A DNA stretch of 64,000 nucleotides from Mesorhizobium sp. WSM2240 (GCF_040438645.1 NZ_CP159253.1:3224001-3288000), one strand, 5' to 3'; counted from the first letter of the stretch, positions 25,646-33,753 are shown. The notes: generated by a model from the letters alone, not told the origin. Numbers and translations are program-made.

Positions 25646-26428
25646 GTGATGATATCCGACCTAAAACGCGAACAGATTGTCATGGTGACCGAAGGCGGCC
25701 CGCATATATGGGCGATCGTCAATGCGGTTTCCGACCGGTTTGGGCCGGTGACAGTCATTCTCGAAACGCCGGAATCGAAGTCGCAACTTTTGCGACGGCG
25801 GGCCCGCAGACAGGGCTGGATTTCGGTCGCGGGGCAGGTCGGCACCATGCTTTTGACCAAGCTCGGCAAGCGCCTGTTCGCCAGGCGTGCTGACGCGATC
25901 GCCGCCGAAGGTGGGCTGGAAACCGCGCCGCGCGCCGGTCAGGCGATCGTCCAGGTGCCTTCCGCCAATTCGCCTGAATTCCTGCAGGCAATCGAGATAG
26001 CCGCGCCGAAAGTCGTGTTCCTCGCCGGCTGCCGGATGCTGTCCAGGCAAACGCTGGCGGCGATGCCCTGCCCGGTTCTCAATTACCATGCCGGCATCAC
26101 TCCGAAATATCGCGGCATGAATGGCGGCTACTGGGCGCTGGCAAAAGGCGACGCGGAGAATTTTGGAGCGACGGTTCATCTGGTCGATGCCGGCGTCGAT
26201 ACCGGAGCCGTTTTGCACCAGGTGCGCGGCAGCCCCAAACCCGGCGACAATCTGATGCTCTACCCGCTGCGGCTTGCGGCCCTCTCCCGCGAAATCTGCA
26301 TTTCGGCTATCGAGGAAACGCTCGCCGGAAGGCTCGATCCAATCGAAACCGGCCTGCCCTCCAGCCAGTGGTATCACCCGCCGATCTGGAGCTATTTGTG
26401 GACCGGGCTGCGCCGCGGCATCTGGTAG
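25646..26428 (+). CDS. Formyltransferase-fold protein
   Basis: A 260-residue cytoplasmic protein with the folate-dependent formyltransferase fold. The key segment is VLNYHAGITPKYRGMNGGYW; in true enzymes an Asn-x-His-x-n-Pro-x-Arg-Gly motif positions 10-formyl-THF, and here Asn, His, Pro and RG are all present. The later VHLVDAGVDTGAVL also matches, including the Asp of the catalytic triad. It may formylate an amino sugar or amino acid, or act on another one-carbon substrate. It is not methionyl-tRNA formyltransferase because the C-terminal domain is missing. The N-terminal 90 residues are divergent. It stands alone, with 76 bp before it. Confidence 0.8.
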   Translation: MMISDLKREQIVMVTEGGPHIWAIVNAVSDRFGPVTVILETPESKSQLLRRRARRQGWISVAGQVGTMLLTKLGKRLFARRADAIAAEGGLETAPRAGQAIVQVPSANSPEFLQAIEIAAPKVVFLAGCRMLSRQTLAAMPCPVLNYHAGITPKYRGMNGGYWALAKGDAENFGATVHLVDAGVDTGAVLHQVRGSPKPGDNLMLYPLRLAALSREICISAIEETLAGRLDPIETGLPSSQWYHPPIWSYLWTGLRRGIW

Positions 26429-26547
26429 AATTTCCGCGATATTCCCGTTGTGTTTTTGCGACGCGATCGCGCGTCGCATTTGAATGCGCGCGCGTCGTCT
26501 CATAACAAGCAGGCCGACGGTGCTTGCGGCAATGCTCCAGACACCTA

Positions 26548-26641
26548 GAGCCCGGTTCATTCCGAAGGATCGGAATGGGCTCCAGGCAATTACTAGGCCG
26601 CATGATCGGCCCGTAAAGTCCGCAACTTTTCGGGATCATGC
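26548..26641. repeat. Rhizobial intergenic palindromic repeats
   Basis: Two hairpin-forming units. The first, 26548-26582, has GAGCCC and CATTCCG arms with their complements. The second has GCATGATC at 26600-26607 paired with GATCATGC at 26634-26641. The second contains the CGGGATCATGCTCTA end found in many rhizobial intergenic repeats. It ends 19 bp before the next start codon, so it lies in the 5' untranslated region of the methyl-metabolism operon. Confidence 0.6.
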
Positions 26642-26660
26642 TCTAAATCGAGTGAGTTGA

Positions 26661-26963
26661 ATGGCCGACCTGATCATCGTCTACTGGCGCGACATTCCCG
26701 CGCAGGTCATCGTCAAGAAGGGCCGGCAGAACGCCAAGCGCGAACTGCCGCTGCGCTTCACCGAGGCGATCGACATGGCGGCGATGCGGTCTGGCGCGGC
26801 CGAAACGGACGCCTATCTGGCCGAATGGCGCAAGGCCGATCCGGTGCCGGTCGGCGACGATCTCGAAGCGGAAGCCGAAAAGGCGGCGGCCGACCTCGAT
26901 GCGCAATATGACCGGGAGCGACTGGTCGCTCTCGCCAAGGCAGGCGGCAAGGCAGATGTCTGA
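26661..26963 (+). CDS. Small protein of the so-called virulence factor family (PF13769-like)
   Basis: A 100-residue protein starting MADLIIVYWRDIPAQVIVKK. The N-terminal half (RWRDIPAQ-like block, PLRFTEAIDMAAMR) is the family core; the C-terminal half is acidic and probably helical. Databases call this family a virulence factor, but no such role is apparent. Here it heads the MetV-MetF-methyltransferase-RACo gene set and overlaps the MetV gene by 8 bp, so it is probably an accessory of methyl-THF metabolism. Its mechanism is unknown. Confidence 0.8.
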   Translation: MADLIIVYWRDIPAQVIVKKGRQNAKRELPLRFTEAIDMAAMRSGAAETDAYLAEWRKADPVPVGDDLEAEAEKAAADLDAQYDRERLVALAKAGGKADV

Positions 26964-27606
26964 TACCCAGCCGATTTCCACTACGGCCGCGGGGCCGGCC
27001 AACGGCGTACAAGTCGTGCCGCCGGCAGCTTCCGGCGGCGTGACCCAGGCCACAGTGGTCAGCCGTACGGCGCCCAAGACGGCCTACAGGCCGGCCGACG
27101 TGTCGCCGCAGCGGCGCGTGCAACGCTCCTATTCAGTGCGGCTGTGGGCGGTGCGCCACAGCAGAGCGCTGGAATGGTTTTACGCCCGCTTCGCCGACAT
27201 GTTCCTGATGCTGCATCCGCTTTGGAAGAGCATCGGCTACAGCCGCGTCGAAGCCCCCATCACATTCGTGGAAAAGCGCGTTAAGGGCTTCATGTTCGAC
27301 TGCCGCATGTGCGGCCAGTGCATTCTTTCCTCGACCGGCATGTCGTGCCCGATGAACTGCCCCAAGCAGTTGCGCAATGGCCCTTGCGGCGGCGTGCGCG
27401 CCAACGGCAATTGCGAGGTCGAGCCGGACATGCCCTGCGTCTGGGTCAAGGCCTGGGAAGGCTCGCGCAACATGGTTCACAGCGACGCGATCCTGAATGT
27501 GCAGAAGCCGGTCGACCAGTCGCTTCGCGAAACATCCGCGTGGCTCCGCGTCACCGCGCAGGCGGCAGCAGCGCGCGAAGCCGCCAAGGCAAAGGTGTCG
27601 GCATGA
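26956..27606 (+). CDS. MetV-like (methylenetetrahydrofolate reductase C-terminal domain) protein
   Basis: A 216-residue protein with a cysteine-rich C-terminal half. CRMCGQCILSSTGMSCPMNC is followed by KQLRNGPCGGVRANGNCEVE. This resembles MetV, the partner subunit of MetF in acetogens, where it carries a metal or iron-sulfur site needed for activity. The N-terminal ~55 residues are low complexity. The ATG at 26956 is chosen because it overlaps the upstream gene by 8 bp; an extension to 26899 would overlap it far more. It overlaps metF by 4 bp. It likely forms a MetVF complex that interconverts methyl-THF and methylene-THF. Confidence 0.85.
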   Translation: MSDTQPISTTAAGPANGVQVVPPAASGGVTQATVVSRTAPKTAYRPADVSPQRRVQRSYSVRLWAVRHSRALEWFYARFADMFLMLHPLWKSIGYSRVEAPITFVEKRVKGFMFDCRMCGQCILSSTGMSCPMNCPKQLRNGPCGGVRANGNCEVEPDMPCVWVKAWEGSRNMVHSDAILNVQKPVDQSLRETSAWLRVTAQAAAAREAAKAKVSA

Positions 27607-28694
27607 TCGACCGTCAGCTCGACGAGAACCCCGCCGGCATAGATCTGCCGCTCGATCCCCTGCCCGGCCACTCCTCGCGCGGCAGGCTGGAGCGGGTGCT
27701 GAGGCGCGGCGAATTCGCGGTGACGACGGAACTCAATCCGCCGGACAGCGCCGATCCCGAAGACGTTTACAACCGCGCCAAGGTCTTCGACGGCTGGGTG
27801 GACGCCATCAACGCCGTCGACGCCTCCGGCGCCAATTGCCACATGTCGTCGGTCGGCATCTGCGCGCTCCTGACACGCATGGGCTATGCGCCGATCATGC
27901 AGATTGCCTGCCGCGACAAGAACCGCATCGCGATACAGGGCGACGTGCTCGGCGGTGCGGCGATGGGCGTCGCCAACATGCTCTGCCTAACCGGCGACGG
28001 CGTGCAGGCCGGCGACCAGCCGGGCGCCAAGCCGGTGTTCGACCTCGACTGCATGTCGCTGCTCGAAACCATCCGCATCATGCGCGACAACGGCAAGTTC
28101 CTTTCGGGGCGCAAGCTGACGACGCCGCCACAGGTCTTCCTTGGCGCCGCGATCAATCCGTTTGCGCCGCCCTATGATTTCCGTCCCTACCGGCTGGGCA
28201 AGAAGATCGCCGCCGGTGCGCAGTTCGTGCAGAGCCAGTACTGCTTCGACGTGCCGATGTTCCGCACCTACATGCAGCGTGTTCGCGATCTCGGCTACAC
28301 CGAGCAGTGCTTCATCCTGTGCGGGGTCGGGCCACTGGCCTCGGCCAAGACCGCCAAATGGATCCGCTCCAACGTGCCGGGCATCCATATCCCCGATGCG
28401 ATCATCAAGCGGCTGGAGGGCGCTCAGGACCAGAAGAAGGAAGGCAAGCGTCTCGCCATCGACATCATCAACGAAGTCAAGGAGATACCGGGTGTCTCGG
28501 GCATTCATGTGATGGCCTACCGACAGGAAGAGTACGTTGCCGAGATCGTGGACGAATCGGGCGTGCTGAAGGGCCGCCGGCCGTGGAGGCGCGAAATCCG
28601 CCGCGACGATCAGATGGTGGCGGACCGCCTCGACCACATCCTGCACGACGAAATCGTCGAGACGCAATCTGACCTGGTGAAGACCGCGCATTGA
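27603..28694 (+). CDS. metF: Methylenetetrahydrofolate reductase (MetF family)
   Basis: A 363-residue flavoprotein with the MetF TIM barrel. The N-terminal segment EFAVTTELNPPDSADPEDVY carries the catalytic-type Glu, and NMLCLTGDGVQAGD matches the folate/flavin loop. SQYCFDVPMFRTYM is the family QxxFD-like block. It is longer than E. coli MetF (~296) and closer to the MetV-dependent form. Its ATG overlaps the MetV stop. In a demethylation pathway the likely direction is oxidation of methyl-THF to methylene-THF for assimilation or further oxidation; the biosynthetic direction for methionine is equally possible chemically. Confidence 0.9.
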   Translation: MIDRQLDENPAGIDLPLDPLPGHSSRGRLERVLRRGEFAVTTELNPPDSADPEDVYNRAKVFDGWVDAINAVDASGANCHMSSVGICALLTRMGYAPIMQIACRDKNRIAIQGDVLGGAAMGVANMLCLTGDGVQAGDQPGAKPVFDLDCMSLLETIRIMRDNGKFLSGRKLTTPPQVFLGAAINPFAPPYDFRPYRLGKKIAAGAQFVQSQYCFDVPMFRTYMQRVRDLGYTEQCFILCGVGPLASAKTAKWIRSNVPGIHIPDAIIKRLEGAQDQKKEGKRLAIDIINEVKEIPGVSGIHVMAYRQEEYVAEIVDESGVLKGRRPWRREIRRDDQMVADRLDHILHDEIVETQSDLVKTAH

Positions 28695-28729
28695 ACGCGG
28701 AACGATCACCATTGGCTTGAATCGAAATA

Positions 28730-28757
28730 GATAACGATATAAAGAAGTCTTTATATC
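28730..28757. promoter_or_regulatory. Palindromic operator, copy B
   Basis: A perfect inverted repeat at 28736-28757: arm GATATAAAGA, a 2-bp AG centre, then the exact complement TCTTTATATC. It is preceded by GATAAC at 28730-28735. It ends 17 bp before the start codon at 28775 and just before the GGAGAG ribosome site, so a bound protein would block transcription. The inverted copy at 13617-13644 differs at only two of 28 positions. An ArsR-family SAM-cycle repressor is a reasonable binder, inferred from site type and target genes. Confidence 0.8.
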
Positions 28758-28774
28758 TTTTGGAGAGAGATCAC

Positions 28775-29749
28775 ATGACCCGCACAATCGTCGCCTCGGC
28801 GACCCGAGAGATCATCATCGGCTTCGATCAGCCCTTCTGCGTGATCGGCGAGCGCATCAATCCGACCGGCAGGAAGAAGCTCGCGGCGGAAATGGTCGTG
28901 GGTAATTTCGAGACCGTCATCAAGGACGCGCTGGAGCAGGCCGCCTGCGGCGCGACGATGCTCGACGTCAACGCCGGCGTGACCGCGGTCGACCCCAATG
29001 CGACGGAGCCGGCGCTTTTGGTGCAGACGCTGGAGATCGTGCAGAACCTGGTCGACCTGCCGCTCTCGATCGACAGCTCGGTCTCAGCGGCGATCGAGGC
29101 GGCGCTGAAGGTGGCCAAAGGCCGCCCGCTGGTCAATTCGGTGACCGGCGAAGAGGAGAAGCTGGAAGCCATCCTGCCGCTGATCAAGAAATACAATGTT
29201 CCGGTCGTCGCCATCTCCAACGACGAGACCGGTATCTCCATGGATCCGGATGTACGCTTCGCAGTGGCGAAGAAGATCGTCGAGCGCTGCGCCGATTTCG
29301 GCATTCCGTCGCATGACGTAGTCGTCGACCCGCTGGTCATGCCGATCGGCGCGCTGGGCGACGCCGGCCGCCAGGTGTTCGCGCTGCTGCGCCGCCTTCG
29401 CGAGGAACTCAAGGTCAACACGACCTGCGGCCTGTCGAATATCTCTTTCGGCCTGCCGCACCGCCACGGCATCAATGCCGGCTTTATCCCGATGGTGATC
29501 GGCGCAGGCATGACCTCGGCGATCATGAACCCGGTTCGCCCGCAGGAAATGGAAGCCGTGCGCGCCGCCAACGTGCTCAACGGCACCGACGCCAACTGCA
29601 CGACCTGGATCAAGACCTACAAGGACTACAAGCCGGCCGAAGGCGGCCACCCGGTCGCAGCGCCGGTTGCGGTCAATGCGCCGGGCGAAGGCGCTTCCAA
29701 TGGCGGACGCCGCCGCGGCGGCCGCGAGGCGCGGATGGCGCGGGGGTGA
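28775..29749 (+). CDS. Methyltetrahydrofolate:corrinoid methyltransferase
   Basis: A 324-residue pterin-binding TIM-barrel enzyme related to AcsE, MtvA-type proteins and the folate domain of MetH. It moves the methyl group between the corrinoid protein and THF. Folate-site blocks are clear: VIGERINPTGRKKLA, MLDVNAGV, LPLSIDSS, PLVNSVTGEEE and GLSNISFGLP. The C-terminal ~45 residues form an extra Pro/Ala/Gly tail ending in Arg-rich sequence, like those on other proteins of this pathway here. A TTG at 28760 is in frame, but the ATG at 28775 behind GGAGAGAG is preferred. It has its own operator, so it is expressed separately from metF. Confidence 0.92.
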   Translation: MTRTIVASATREIIIGFDQPFCVIGERINPTGRKKLAAEMVVGNFETVIKDALEQAACGATMLDVNAGVTAVDPNATEPALLVQTLEIVQNLVDLPLSIDSSVSAAIEAALKVAKGRPLVNSVTGEEEKLEAILPLIKKYNVPVVAISNDETGISMDPDVRFAVAKKIVERCADFGIPSHDVVVDPLVMPIGALGDAGRQVFALLRRLREELKVNTTCGLSNISFGLPHRHGINAGFIPMVIGAGMTSAIMNPVRPQEMEAVRAANVLNGTDANCTTWIKTYKDYKPAEGGHPVAAPVAVNAPGEGASNGGRRRGGREARMARG

Positions 29750-29815
29750 TCAGATAGGATTGCGCCCTACGTTGCGGAAGAGCGCAGCGTACGAACTCCG
29801 GAAAATCGGCATGCA

Positions 29816-31915
29816 ATGAACCCGCCCCCGAACATAACCGACCCTCTGGTCCTGTTCATGCCGTCCGGCAAGCGCGGGCGGTTCCCGGTCGGCACGCCGA
29901 TCCTCGATGCCGCGCGCTCGCTGGGCGTCTATGTGGAAAGCGTGTGCGGTGGGCGCGCGACGTGCGGGCGCTGTCAGGTCGAGGTTCAGCAAGGCAATTT
30001 CGCCAAGCACAAGATCGTCTCTTCCAACGACCACATCTCGCCGAAGGGCGCCAAGGAAGAGCGCTATGAGCGCGTTCGCGGCCTGGCCGACGGACGCCGC
30101 CTCTCCTGCTCCTCGATGATCCTCGGCGATCTGGTGATCGACGTCCCGCAGGACACGGTCATCAACGCGCAAACCATCCGCAAGGCCGCGACCGATCGTG
30201 TCATCGAACGCAATGCCGCGGTGCAGCTCTGCTATGTCGAAGTCGACGAGCCCGATATGCATAAGCCGCTTGGCGATCTCGATCGCCTGAAAGCGGCGCT
30301 GGAGAAGGACTGGGGCTGGAAGGACCTGCTGATCTCGCCGCACCTGATCCCGCGGGTCCAGAAAATCCTGCGGACCAAGCTGCCGAACCAGCCGGAGCTG
30401 AGCGAAGGCAAATGGGGCGTCACGGCGGTCGTCCACCGCGACATGGACTCGTCGCGGCCCTTCATCATCGATCTGTTCCCGGGGCTGAAAAACGAAGCCT
30501 ACGGCATTGCCTGCGACATCGGCTCGACGACGATCGCAATGCACCTGGTTTCGCTGCTGTCGGGCCGCATCGCCGCTTCCTCCGGCACATCGAACCCACA
30601 GATCCGCTTCGGCGAGGATCTGATGAGCCGCGTCTCCTACGTGATGATGAACCCGGACGGCCGCGAGGCGATGACGCAGGCCGTGCGCGAGGCGGTCAAC
30701 GGGCTGATCGGCAAGGTCTGCAAGGAAGGCAATGTCGACCGCCACGACATTTTCGACTGCGTCTTCGTCGGCAATCCGATCATGCACCATCTGTTCCTCG
30801 GCATCGATCCGACCGAACTCGGGCAGGCCCCCTTCGCACTGGCGGTCTCCGGCGCGCTGCAATACTGGGCGCACGAGATCGACATCGACGTCAATCGCGG
30901 CGCGCGGCTCTATCTGTTGCCCTGCATCGCCGGCCATGTCGGGGCGGATGCCGCCGGCGCGACGCTGTCGGAAGGCCCTTATCGTCAGGACAGCATGATG
31001 CTTCTGGTCGATGTCGGCACCAATGCCGAGATCGTGCTCGGCAACCGGGACCGTGTAGTCGCCGCCTCCTCTCCGACCGGGCCGGCCTTCGAAGGCGCCG
31101 AGATCTCGTCCGGCCAGCGCGCGGCGCCCGGCGCGATCGAACGCGTGCGCATCGATCCGGAAACGCTGGAGCCCAAATACCGCGTCATCGGTTCGGAACT
31201 CTGGTCGGACGAAGCCGGATTCGAAGAAGCCGTCCGGGCAACGGGCGTCACCGGCATCTGCGGCTCGGCGATCATCGAAGTGGTCGCGGAAATGTATCTT
31301 TCCGGTATCATTTCGGAAGACGGCGTCATCGACGGTGCGCTGGCCGGGAGAAGCCCGCGCATCATCCAGAACGGGCGGACTTTCTCCTATCTGCTGCGTG
31401 ACGGCGAGCCCCGGCTGACTGTGATGCAGAACGACGTGCGCGCCATCCAGCTCGCCAAAGCCGCGCTCTATGCTGGCGTCAAGCTTTTGATGGAAAAGCA
31501 GGGCATCGACCATGTCGACACGATCCGCTTTGCCGGCGCCTTCGGCTCATTCATCGACCCGAAATACGCGATGGTGCTGGGCCTGATCCCCGATTGCGAC
31601 CTGGCCGAGGTCAAGGCTGTCGGCAACGCCGCCGGTACAGGCGCGCTGATGGCGCTCCTGAACCGTAACCACCGCCGCGAGATCGAACAGGCAGTGAACC
31701 GGATCGAAAAGATCGAGACCGCGCTCGAGCCGAATTTCCAGCAGATCTTCATCAACGCCATGGCGCTGCCCAACAAGGTCGATCCGTTCCCGAAGCTCGG
31801 CAGCCAGGTCAAGCTGCCGCCGCGAAAGACCGTCGGCGAGAGCGGCGTGGCCGGCGACGCGACACCGCGCCGGCGCTCGCGCGAGGATCGCGACGCACGG
31901 CGCTCCAGAGGATAG
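29816..31915 (+). CDS. RACo-type reductive activator of corrinoid proteins (2Fe-2S + ASKHA ATPase)
   Basis: A 699-residue protein that uses ATP to drive one-electron reduction of inactive cob(II)alamin back to cob(I)alamin. The N-terminal ferredoxin-like domain has cysteines 44, 50, 53 and 98 (ESVCGGRATCGRC and LSCSSM). The C-terminal DUF4445/ASKHA region has CDIGSTTIAM, LVDVGTNAEIVLGN and TGICGSAIIEV nucleotide-site blocks, then FAGAFGSFIDPKYA. The tail is basic. An aerobe especially needs such an activator because Co(I) oxidises readily. It starts 66 bp after the methyltransferase gene and is likely cotranscribed. Electron donor unknown; no dedicated ferredoxin reductase is adjacent. Confidence 0.93.
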   Translation: MNPPPNITDPLVLFMPSGKRGRFPVGTPILDAARSLGVYVESVCGGRATCGRCQVEVQQGNFAKHKIVSSNDHISPKGAKEERYERVRGLADGRRLSCSSMILGDLVIDVPQDTVINAQTIRKAATDRVIERNAAVQLCYVEVDEPDMHKPLGDLDRLKAALEKDWGWKDLLISPHLIPRVQKILRTKLPNQPELSEGKWGVTAVVHRDMDSSRPFIIDLFPGLKNEAYGIACDIGSTTIAMHLVSLLSGRIAASSGTSNPQIRFGEDLMSRVSYVMMNPDGREAMTQAVREAVNGLIGKVCKEGNVDRHDIFDCVFVGNPIMHHLFLGIDPTELGQAPFALAVSGALQYWAHEIDIDVNRGARLYLLPCIAGHVGADAAGATLSEGPYRQDSMMLLVDVGTNAEIVLGNRDRVVAASSPTGPAFEGAEISSGQRAAPGAIERVRIDPETLEPKYRVIGSELWSDEAGFEEAVRATGVTGICGSAIIEVVAEMYLSGIISEDGVIDGALAGRSPRIIQNGRTFSYLLRDGEPRLTVMQNDVRAIQLAKAALYAGVKLLMEKQGIDHVDTIRFAGAFGSFIDPKYAMVLGLIPDCDLAEVKAVGNAAGTGALMALLNRNHRREIEQAVNRIEKIETALEPNFQQIFINAMALPNKVDPFPKLGSQVKLPPRKTVGESGVAGDATPRRRSREDRDARRSRG

Positions 31916-31943
31916 CAGCGGTCAGAGGCTGAGGGCCTCGTTC

Positions 31944-31964
31944 AACTCGTTTGCACATGAATGT
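31944..31964 (+). promoter_or_regulatory. Putative promoter element of first DUF1127 gene
   Basis: A sequence beginning AACTCGTTTGCA and ending GAATGT that closely resembles the element at 32357-32376 before the second DUF1127 gene. It lies 165 bp before the first gene. Confidence 0.4.
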
Positions 31965-32042
31965 GTCCGCCGCGCATACGCGCTGCGACGCCAGCGTGAA
32001 ACCGCTCACATTCAAATTTTTTCCGTTCGGCTACCGAGGGAC

Positions 32043-32067
32043 CTGCTTCGCCAAGCTAGCGAAGCAG
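32043..32067. other. Hairpin in the leader of the first DUF1127 gene
   Basis: A perfect 9-bp stem, CTGCTTCGC at 32043-32051 pairing with GCGAAGCAG at 32059-32067, around a 7-base loop. No T-run follows, so it is not a standard terminator of the RACo operon. It may be an RNA structure or processing signal. Confidence 0.45.
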
Positions 32068-32128
32068 AGACTGCGGTTTCCCGCGCCCCGGGGGAACTGC
32101 GCACCACAAAAGGTCATCGGAGGCCAAT

Positions 32129-32314
32129 ATGTTGATACTCGACGAGATCGCCCGGTTAGGCGAGGCATTGAAAAGAGCCCGCCGCTACCGACAGACCATC
32201 CGGGAAATGAACGCCCTGCCGCCGGAAATCCAGAAGGATATCGGCTGGCCGGCTCGCCGCGCATCGCAGGGCGGCAGCCATTTCCAGTCGGCTTACTGGA
32301 AGTCGCTGCGCTGA
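32129..32314 (+). CDS. DUF1127 small basic protein, copy 1
   Basis: A 61-residue protein with an N-terminal helix (MLILDEIARLGEALKRARRY) and the DUF1127 core MNALPPEIQKDIGWP. Family members in alphaproteobacteria are small Arg-rich proteins linked to RNA turnover, phosphate and carbon metabolism and stress. A strong GGAGG site precedes the ATG. Its C-terminus (HFQSAYWKSLR) is almost the same as in copy 2, pointing to a recent tandem duplication. Confidence 0.9.
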   Translation: MLILDEIARLGEALKRARRYRQTIREMNALPPEIQKDIGWPARRASQGGSHFQSAYWKSLR

Positions 32315-32356
32315 GCGCCTGGCGCATCCTGGATCGGCCTAGATCGGCGCGACTGG

Positions 32357-32376
32357 AACTCATTTGCATGCAAATG
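32357..32376 (+). promoter_or_regulatory. Putative promoter/operator of second DUF1127 gene
   Basis: CATTTGCATGCAAATG at 32361-32376 is a perfect 16-bp palindrome, preceded by AACT. The 21 or so bases resemble 31944-31964, so the duplicated genes kept a shared control element. It is 119 bp before the second gene. Confidence 0.5.
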
Positions 32377-32495
32377 TTTCAGTCTTGAAACCAAAAGGCT
32401 TTTCGCTGAAATCATTCTGAAACATAGGCGGCGCATTGATCCGCCGCCATCACGCGGAAAGCTCCGTGCCGGTGGACATTCGAGGGAGATTTGCC

Positions 32496-32681
32496 ATGTC
32501 CATATTCGACGAAATCGGACGCTTCGGCGCGGCGCTCAGGAAAGCCCGCCGCAACAGCCAGGCGATCCGCGAGATGAACGCGCTGCCGCCGGAACTGCAA
32601 AAGGATATCGGCTGGCCGGCGACCCAGGGCTCGCGAAGCGGAGCGCATTTCAGCTCGGCCTACTGGAAGTCGCTGCGCTGA
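32496..32681 (+). CDS. DUF1127 small basic protein, copy 2
   Basis: A 61-residue paralogue of the protein at 32129, with about two-thirds identity. It starts MSIFDEIGRFGAALRKARR and carries MNALPPELQKDIGWP and the shared ending SSAYWKSLR. The true start is the ATG at 32496 behind GAGGGAG, not the in-frame codon at 32436. No terminator separates it clearly from the convergent LysR gene, whose stop is 38 bp away. Confidence 0.9.
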   Translation: MSIFDEIGRFGAALRKARRNSQAIREMNALPPELQKDIGWPATQGSRSGAHFSSAYWKSLR

Positions 32682-32718
32682 GTCCCGGGAGCCGGAAGCG
32701 CCCAGAGACTGCGTCGCG

Positions 32719-33618
32719 TCAGAACTTGCCGGTCTCGCGAAACACTTCGAAGGCGGCGCGGATATGGTCGGCGGCGGCTTTCACCGGCGCCGACGCGTCC
32801 GGCGAAACGAACATGGCCAGGCTGTAGCTGCCGATCTCCGGCAGGCCGTCCTTCGGGCCGAGTTCCACCATATCGCAGCCGATAAAGGACTTCGGCAGTG
32901 GCGCGACCGCGAGATCGGCCAGGATGGCCGAACGCTGGCCGGTGGTGTGGGCGCTCATATAGGCGACGCGGTAGTTGCGCCCTTCCCGCCCCAGCGCCTC
33001 GAGTGCGCCGGCCCGCCATGCGCAGCCTTCTTCCCACATCGAAACCGGCAGCGGCTCGCGCATGTGTGCGCAACCGCCCTTGGCGCCGGCCCAGACGATC
33101 GGCTCGGTGAGCAGCACTTCGGCCCCGGACATGGAAGTCTTGTAGGAATTGGTGACCAGCGTGATGTCGAGCGCGCGGTCGTCCATGCGCCGGCGCAGAT
33201 TGACGCTCTGGTCGATGGTGACGTCGACGGCGATCGAAGGATGGGTCTGCGCAAAGCGCTTCAGGACGTGCGGCAGCACACGCTCGCCATAATCGTCAGG
33301 CGAGCCGAGCCGCACAACGCCGGTAATGTCCGGCACGATGAACTTGGAGACCGCCTCGCGATTGACCGCGAGCAGCCGCCTCGCGTAGCCGAGCAGCATT
33401 TCGCCGTCGGTGGTGAGCGCCACCGAGCGCGCATCGCGCGAAAACATCGAGCGGCCGAGAATGTCCTCGAGTTTCTTGATCTGCATGGATACGGCCGACG
33501 GCGTGCGGAACACCGCATTGGCGGCGGTCGTGAAGCTGCCGGTCTCGGCGATGGCGACAAAGGTGCGCAACACGTCGAGATCGAGCAGTGGCAGGGGGTG
33601 ATTGAGCGGGGCGTTCAT
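32719..33618 (-). CDS. LysR-family transcriptional regulator
   Basis: A 299-residue LysR regulator. The N-terminal winged helix-turn-helix is LRTFVAIAETGSFTTAANAV followed by RTPSAVSMQIKKLED. The rest is the usual effector-binding domain with VRLGSPDDYGERVLPHVLK. The ATG at 33618 gives the conventional N-terminus; an upstream start at 33636 would add six residues. It is divergent from the third DUF1127 gene, with a LysR-type box between them (33669-33683), so it likely controls that gene and itself. The effector is unknown. Confidence 0.92.
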   Translation of the reverse strand: MNAPLNHPLPLLDLDVLRTFVAIAETGSFTTAANAVFRTPSAVSMQIKKLEDILGRSMFSRDARSVALTTDGEMLLGYARRLLAVNREAVSKFIVPDITGVVRLGSPDDYGERVLPHVLKRFAQTHPSIAVDVTIDQSVNLRRRMDDRALDITLVTNSYKTSMSGAEVLLTEPIVWAGAKGGCAHMREPLPVSMWEEGCAWRAGALEALGREGRNYRVAYMSAHTTGQRSAILADLAVAPLPKSFIGCDMVELGPKDGLPEIGSYSLAMFVSPDASAPVKAAADHIRAAFEVFRETGKF

Positions 33619-33668
33619 CGCGTCCGGTTCCTTCAAATTTTCTGATCGAAACCATCATTTCATTTCGA

Positions 33669-33683
33669 TTGATTGAACATCAA
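33669..33683. promoter_or_regulatory. LysR-type binding box
   Basis: TTGATTGAACATCAA is a 15-bp inverted repeat with 5-bp arms and fits the T-N11-A rule of LysR sites. It lies midway between the divergent LysR gene and the third DUF1127 gene. Confidence 0.55.
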
Positions 33684-33753
33684 TTCGGGCAGATAGTCAA
33701 CAGCGTGAAAAGGGTCCTGGAGCAGATCGGGACCCGAACCAAAGGAGACTAAT

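Noticed and set aside
25780..25796. GTCGCAA-ctt-TTGCGAC palindrome like the regulatory motif
   Set aside because: It lies inside the formyltransferase-like coding sequence, far from any promoter, so it is probably chance; it also shows that the core can occur at random.
29750..31513. 587-codon minus-strand open frame
   Set aside because: Antisense to RACo, whose Fe-S and ATPase motifs are clear.
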